Assembly: GCF_008642355.1 (NCBI RefSeq)
Contig: NZ_CP029193.1
Coordinates: 6,658,001-6,722,000, forward strand
Origin: Streptomyces venezuelae
GTDB taxonomy: Bacteria; Actinomycetota; Actinomycetes; Streptomycetales; Streptomycetaceae
Reading direction: 5' to 3'
Length of the DNA: 64,000 nt
Shown: positions 59,845 through 64,000 of the stretch, in pieces
Layout of the letters: every line of letters starts with the position of its first letter
Numbering within the stretch: position 1 is the first letter of the stretch
Program-made: the position numbers and the translations under genes
Notes under the pieces: generated by a model
The model's input: only the letters and a program-made list of their open reading frames with translations
What the model was told of the DNA's origin: nothing
The model's database searches: none

Positions 59845-61827
59845 ATGCTCTCCAGCACACGCGCACAAGCCCCGCACAGACTCGTGGTGGTGGGCGCCGG
59901 CGCCGCCGGAACCATGGTCGTCATCCACGCCGCCGAGGAAGCGGTCCGGCGCCGTCGGCCGGTGCGGATCACCCTGGTCGACCCGGGCCCGCGGACCGGC
60001 GCGGGCGTGGCCTTCGCCACGGACGATCCACGGCACCTCCTCAACGTGCCCGCCGGGAACATGAGTTGCCTCCCGGACCGCCCCGGTCACTTCGTCGACT
60101 GGCTCGTCGCGAACCGCGACGCCACCGCGACCGCCCGCTCCTTCGTCCCCCGACGCCACTACGGCGACTACCTCGCCGCCACCTCGGCCGCCGCCGTCGA
60201 CCGGGCGGGCGACCTGGTCACCCACCGGAGGCTCCACACCCGCGCGACCGCCTGCGCCTGGCACGGCGACCGAGCCCGCCTGACCCTCGCCGACGGCAGC
60301 CGCCTCACCGCCGACAGCGTGGTCCTCGCCACCGGCCCACTCGCGGCGCGCTCCCCGTGGGCGACGCCCGAACTCCGCGCGTCCAAAAGGTTCGTGAGCG
60401 ACCCCTGGGCCCCCGACGCGCTGACGGGACCGCTCGCCGACGACGCGGACGTACTCCTCGTCGGCAGCGGCCTCACCGCTGTGGACGTCGCCCTGACCCT
60501 CGCCCGCCCCGGCCGCACCGTCCACGTACTGTCCCGCCACGGCCTGCTGCCCCGGGCCCACGCCGTCGCGCCGCTGCCACCCGTGACGCCAACCGAACCC
60601 CTGGAGGGCCTGCCGCTGCGACCGCTGCGGGCGGCGGTCCTGCGGCACATCCGGGAGGTCACGCGCGCACACGGCGACTGGCGTCCGGCCGTCGACGGCC
60701 TGCGGCCGCTCACCGCCCGCCTGTGGGGCGCGCTGGGGGACGAGCAGCGAGCGGAGTTCCTGCGCACCGACCGGTCCCGCTGGAACGTGGCCCGGCACCG
60801 GATGGCGCCGGAAACGGCGGAGGCGGTGTCCCGGCTCAGGGCCGCACGGAGGCTGCGCCTGCACGTGGGCGACGCCGCCGACACCCGGATCGATCCGGAC
60901 GCGCTGACCTTCACACCGGAGGGCTCGGCACCCGTACGGGTCGGCTGGGTGGTGGACTGTTCCGGGCCGGGCCTCCGCCCGGCCGCATCCGACGACCCAC
61001 TGCTGACCTGCCTGCTGTCGTCCGGACTCGCCCTGCCGGGACCGCTGGGCATGGGCTTCGCCACCACCCCCGGCGGCCAACTGCGGTCCCGCGACGGATA
61101 CCGCTCGATGTGGACGCTCGGTGCGCACCGGCGCGGCGAACTGTGGGAGACCACCGCCGTCCCGGAGATCCGGCAGCAGGCCGCGGACATCGCACGCTCG
61201 ATCCTCTGCGCCGCCCGGACCGACAGCGCCCCCGCGGTCGCCGCTGATACCCCGGTCGTCGTGGCCTCCCCACCGTCGGCGCGGGTGCGCCACCGCACCG
61301 GCTGCACGGTCTGGCTCACCGGACTGCCCAGCGCCGGAAAGAGCAGCGTCGCCCGCGAACTGGCCACCCGACTGCGGTCGGAGGGACACCGCGTGGAGGT
61401 CCTCGACGGGGACGAGATGCGCTCCAGCCTCTCGACGGGGCTCGGCTTCTCCCGCGAGGACCGCGACACGCACGTACGACGCGTCGGCATGGTCGCCGAG
61501 GTGCTCGCCCGCAACGGCGTCATCGCGCTGGTCCCGGTCATCGCGCCCTACCGGGCCAACCGCGAGAGCGTCCGGCTCCGCCACGACCTCGCGCGCATCC
61601 CGTACCTGGAGATCCACGTCGCGGCACCCGTGGAGGTGTGCTCGGTACGGGACGTGAAGGGCCTGTACGCCAAGCAGGCCGCCGGTGCGATCAAGGGGCT
61701 GACCGGAGTGGACGACCCGTACGAGGCGCCCGAGCGCCCCGACCTGCGCCTGCACACGCACCGCGAGCCGGTCTCCGTCTCGGCGGACGGCATCCACCTC
61801 ATGCTCACCGAACGGGGGCTCATATGA
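59845..61827 (+). CDS. FAD/NAD(P)-binding module fused to adenylyl-sulfate (APS) kinase
   Basis: A 660-residue fusion. The N-terminal part (about 1-475) is an FAD/NAD(P)-binding protein: RLVVVGAGAAGTMVVIHA with GxGxxG, PRTGAGVAFATDDPRHLLNVPAGNMS, and a second nucleotide site VLLVGSGLTAVDVALTL. The C-terminal part (about 480-660) is a full APS kinase (CysC): P-loop GLPSAGKSSVARELA, LDGDEMRSSLSTGLGFSREDRD, IAPYRANRESVR, and RDVKGLYAKQAAGAIKGLTGVDDPYEAP. CysC phosphorylates APS to PAPS. The ATG at 59845 has GGAGG upstream. Its stop overlaps cysD. The role of the flavin module is unknown; it might couple redox state to sulfate assimilation. Confidence 0.87.
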   Translation: MLSSTRAQAPHRLVVVGAGAAGTMVVIHAAEEAVRRRRPVRITLVDPGPRTGAGVAFATDDPRHLLNVPAGNMSCLPDRPGHFVDWLVANRDATATARSFVPRRHYGDYLAATSAAAVDRAGDLVTHRRLHTRATACAWHGDRARLTLADGSRLTADSVVLATGPLAARSPWATPELRASKRFVSDPWAPDALTGPLADDADVLLVGSGLTAVDVALTLARPGRTVHVLSRHGLLPRAHAVAPLPPVTPTEPLEGLPLRPLRAAVLRHIREVTRAHGDWRPAVDGLRPLTARLWGALGDEQRAEFLRTDRSRWNVARHRMAPETAEAVSRLRAARRLRLHVGDAADTRIDPDALTFTPEGSAPVRVGWVVDCSGPGLRPAASDDPLLTCLLSSGLALPGPLGMGFATTPGGQLRSRDGYRSMWTLGAHRRGELWETTAVPEIRQQAADIARSILCAARTDSAPAVAADTPVVVASPPSARVRHRTGCTVWLTGLPSAGKSSVARELATRLRSEGHRVEVLDGDEMRSSLSTGLGFSREDRDTHVRRVGMVAEVLARNGVIALVPVIAPYRANRESVRLRHDLARIPYLEIHVAAPVEVCSVRDVKGLYAKQAAGAIKGLTGVDDPYEAPERPDLRLHTHREPVSVSADGIHLMLTERGLI

Positions 61828-62765
61828 CCACGGTCGCGTCAACCACCGCGGGACTGCCGACCGACGGCGCACCCCACCTCTCGCACCTGGACGTGCTGGA
61901 GTCGGAGGCGGTGCACATCTTCCGCGAGGTGGCGGGTGAGTTCGAGAACCCGGTGCTGCTGTTCTCCGGCGGCAAGGACTCGATCGTGATGCTGCACCTG
62001 GCGCTGAAGGCGTTCGCCCCCGCGGCGATCCCCTTCTCGCTGCTGCACGTCGACACGGGACACAACTTCCCCGAGGTGCTGGAGTACCGCGACCGGGTGG
62101 TGGCCCGGCACGGGCTGCGGCTGCATGTCGCCTCCGTGCAGGACTACATCGACCGCGGAGTGCTGCGCGAGCGCCCGGACGGCACCCGCAACCCCCTCCA
62201 GACGCTGCCGCTGACGGAGAAGATCCAGAGCGAGCGGTTCGACGCGGTCTTCGGCGGCGGGCGCCGGGACGAGGAGAAGGCGCGGGCGAAGGAGCGGGTG
62301 TTCTCGCTGCGCGACGAGTTCTCGCAGTGGGACCCGCGCCGCCAGCGCCCCGAGCTGTGGCAGCTCTACAACGGCCGCCACGCGCCGGGTGAGCACGTGC
62401 GCGTGTTCCCGTTGTCGAACTGGACCGAGCTGGACGTGTGGCAGTACATCGCCCGCGAGGACATCGAGCTGCCCGGGATCTACTTCGCCCACGAGCGTGA
62501 GGTGTTCCGGCGGGCGGGGATGTGGCTGACGGCGGGTGAGTGGGGCGGGCCGAAGGCGGGTGAGACGGTCGAGACGCGGCTCGTGCGGTACCGCACGGTC
62601 GGTGACATGTCCTGCACCGGCGCCGTCGACTCCGACGCGACGACGCTGGACGCCGTCATCACCGAGATCGCCGCGTCCCGGCTCACCGAGCGCGGCGCGA
62701 CCCGCGCCGACGACAAGATGTCCGAGGCCGCGATGGAAGACCGCAAGCGCGAGGGGTACTTCTGA
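61824..62765 (+). CDS. cysD: Sulfate adenylyltransferase subunit 2 (CysD)
   Basis: A 313-residue ATP-sulfurylase small subunit. The PP-loop LLFSGGKDSIVMLHLALKA (about residues 50-68), DTGHNFPEVLEYRD, AVFGGGRRDEEKARAKER and VFPLSNWTELDVWQYIARE are standard CysD motifs; the end MEDRKREGYF is typical. It makes adenosine 5'-phosphosulfate from sulfate and ATP together with the GTPase CysN. Overlaps the fused APS kinase gene by 4 nt and shares one base with the start of cysN, so the three proteins are translated as a unit. Confidence 0.97.
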   Translation: MTTVASTTAGLPTDGAPHLSHLDVLESEAVHIFREVAGEFENPVLLFSGGKDSIVMLHLALKAFAPAAIPFSLLHVDTGHNFPEVLEYRDRVVARHGLRLHVASVQDYIDRGVLRERPDGTRNPLQTLPLTEKIQSERFDAVFGGGRRDEEKARAKERVFSLRDEFSQWDPRRQRPELWQLYNGRHAPGEHVRVFPLSNWTELDVWQYIAREDIELPGIYFAHEREVFRRAGMWLTAGEWGGPKAGETVETRLVRYRTVGDMSCTGAVDSDATTLDAVITEIAASRLTERGATRADDKMSEAAMEDRKREGYF

Positions 62766-64000
62766 TGAGCGTTCCCAGCGGCACGACCGGCTCCACCGGC
62801 TCCACCGGCGCCACCAGCAGGACCGGTGCCACCGTCGACACGCTGGCCTTCGCCACCGCCGGTTCCGTCGACGACGGCAAGTCCACCCTCGTGGGACGGC
62901 TGTTGCACGACTCCAAGTCGGTCCTCACCGACCAGCTGGAGGCCGTGGAGCGCGTCTCCGCGAGCCGTGGCGCCGACGCCCCCGACCTCGCCCTCCTCAC
63001 CGACGGCCTGCGCGCCGAACGCGAGCAGGGCATCACCATCGACGTCGCCTACCGCTACTTCGCCACGGCCCGGCGCCGGTTCATCCTCGCCGACACCCCC
63101 GGCCACGTGCAGTACACCCGGAACATGGTCACCGGCGCCTCCACGGCCGAGCTGACGGTGATCCTGGTGGACGCCCGCAACGGCGTCGTCGAGCAGACCC
63201 GCAGGCACACCGCCATCGCCGCCCTGCTGCGCGTCCCGCACGTCGTCGTCGCCGTCAACAAGATGGACCTCGTCGGGTACGAGGAGTCCGTCTTCGCGGA
63301 GATCGCCGGGGAGTTCACGGCGTACGCGACCGGGCTCGGCGTCCCCGAGGTCACCGCGATCCCGATCTCGGCGCTCGCCGGGGACAACGTGGTGGAGCCG
63401 TCCGCGCACATGGACTGGTACGGCGGCCCCACCGTCCTGGAACACCTGGAGACCGTGCCCGTCGGCCAGGACCCCGCGACCCGCGCCGCCCGGCTGCCCG
63501 TGCAGTACGTGATCCGGCCGCGCACCGCCGAGCATCCGGACTACCGCGGCTACGCGGGCAGGATCGTCGCCGGTACGTTCCGCGTCGGCGACGAGGTCAC
63601 CGTCCTGCCGTCCGGCCGGACCACGCGGATCTCCGGCATCGACCTGCTGGGCGAGCCGGTCGACGCGGCGTGGCCGACGCAGTCGGTGACGGTCCTGCTC
63701 CAGGACGACGTCGACGTCTCGCGCGGCGACCTGATCGTGCCGAGCGCTGCCGCGCCGGCCCTCACACAGGACGTGACGGCGACGGTCTGCCACGTGGCCG
63801 ACGCGCCGCTGACCGTCGGACAGCGGGTGCTGCTCAAGCACGGCACCCGCACGGTCAAGGCCATCGTGAAGGACATCCCGTCGCGGCTCACCCTCGACGA
63901 CCTCTCCCAGCACCCGCATCCCGGCCGGCTCGTCGCCAACGACATCGGGCAGGTGCGGCTGCGCACCGCGGAGCCGCTGCCCCTCGACGCCTACGCCGAC
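62765..64000 (+). CDS. cysN: Sulfate adenylyltransferase subunit 1, GTPase (CysN), cut by the window edge
   Basis: Partial: 412 residues are visible and the frame stays open to the end of the window. After a short Gly/Ser/Thr-rich N-terminus, the GTPase motifs appear in order: G1 AGSVDDGKST, G3 LADTPGHVQYTRNM, G4 VVAVNKMD and G5 SALAGDN. An EF-Tu-like beta domain follows (VQYVIRPRTAEHPDYRGYAGRI). CysN hydrolyses GTP to drive APS synthesis by CysD. The ATG shares its A with the cysD stop. Full CysN proteins are about 440 residues or longer, so some tens of residues are missing. Confidence 0.95.
   Translation, partial: MSVPSGTTGSTGSTGATSRTGATVDTLAFATAGSVDDGKSTLVGRLLHDSKSVLTDQLEAVERVSASRGADAPDLALLTDGLRAEREQGITIDVAYRYFATARRRFILADTPGHVQYTRNMVTGASTAELTVILVDARNGVVEQTRRHTAIAALLRVPHVVVAVNKMDLVGYEESVFAEIAGEFTAYATGLGVPEVTAIPISALAGDNVVEPSAHMDWYGGPTVLEHLETVPVGQDPATRAARLPVQYVIRPRTAEHPDYRGYAGRIVAGTFRVGDEVTVLPSGRTTRISGIDLLGEPVDAAWPTQSVTVLLQDDVDVSRGDLIVPSAAAPALTQDVTATVCHVADAPLTVGQRVLLKHGTRTVKAIVKDIPSRLTLDDLSQHPHPGRLVANDIGQVRLRTAEPLPLDAYAD

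Overview
The window is chromosomal DNA of very high GC content with the gene habits of Streptomyces or a close relative: GTG and TTG starts, many start/stop overlaps, PucR, GntR and Rrf2 regulators, DmdR/IdeR-type iron boxes, an LCP protein, and RsbW-like and RsbA-like ATPases. No insertion sequence, phage, CRISPR array or rRNA was seen. About 53 protein genes and one unusual tRNA gene were supported. The last gene (cysN) runs off the right edge.

Layout. 0.1-9.4 kb: a PoxB-type pyruvate dehydrogenase, a GH38 mannosidase, an RsbW-like ATPase, a DUF2637 membrane protein, a FhuF-like iron protein behind an iron box, a GntR regulator and a TPR-like protein. 9.6-18.4 kb: a purine module, with a PucR regulator divergent from a three-subunit xanthine dehydrogenase, then an AzgA-type purine permease and the XdhC maturation factor. 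18.4-19.7 kb: an SRPBCC protein and a secreted NodB-type deacetylase. 19.8-25.4 kb: a tight six-gene operon made of a PLP decarboxylase (with a TTA codon), a PaaK-like adenylate-forming ligase and four different AidA/PixA-like proteins. This is the most novel protein-coding system in the window. 26.1-33.8 kb: a GT39 membrane glycosyltransferase and an HTH-nSTAND-14xWD40 protein with a 62-residue partner and a divergent regulator-like gene. 33.8-38.8 kb: a hydroxyacid dehydrogenase and a ferric-siderophore ABC importer (ATPase, lipoprotein, fused double permease) under an almost perfect iron box.

38.9-44.0 kb: a SulP transporter, STAS protein, VanZ, DUF2267 and YihY membrane/stress genes, then a tRNA-Gly(UCC)-like gene with an abnormal GUGC T-loop followed by a perfect hairpin, then a DUF72 protein. 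44.2-48.3 kb: four overlapping glycosyltransferase genes. 48.3-50.0 kb: a split LigD (ligase and phosphoesterase as separate proteins). 50.3-53.2 kb: an RsbA-like MEDS/ATPase protein and an APC permease. 53.3-58.7 kb: an envelope polysaccharide module (small membrane protein, NodB-GT2 fusion with a degenerate deacetylase domain, LCP ligase), then a convergent PAP2 protein and a PRC-barrel protein. 58.9-64.0 kb: a small membrane protein, a cysteine-free Rrf2 regulator, and a divergent sulfate activation operon in which APS kinase is fused to an FAD/NAD(P)-binding module, followed by cysD and cysN.

All functions are read from sequence motifs without database searches. Starts were chosen by ribosome-binding sites, overlaps and family length.
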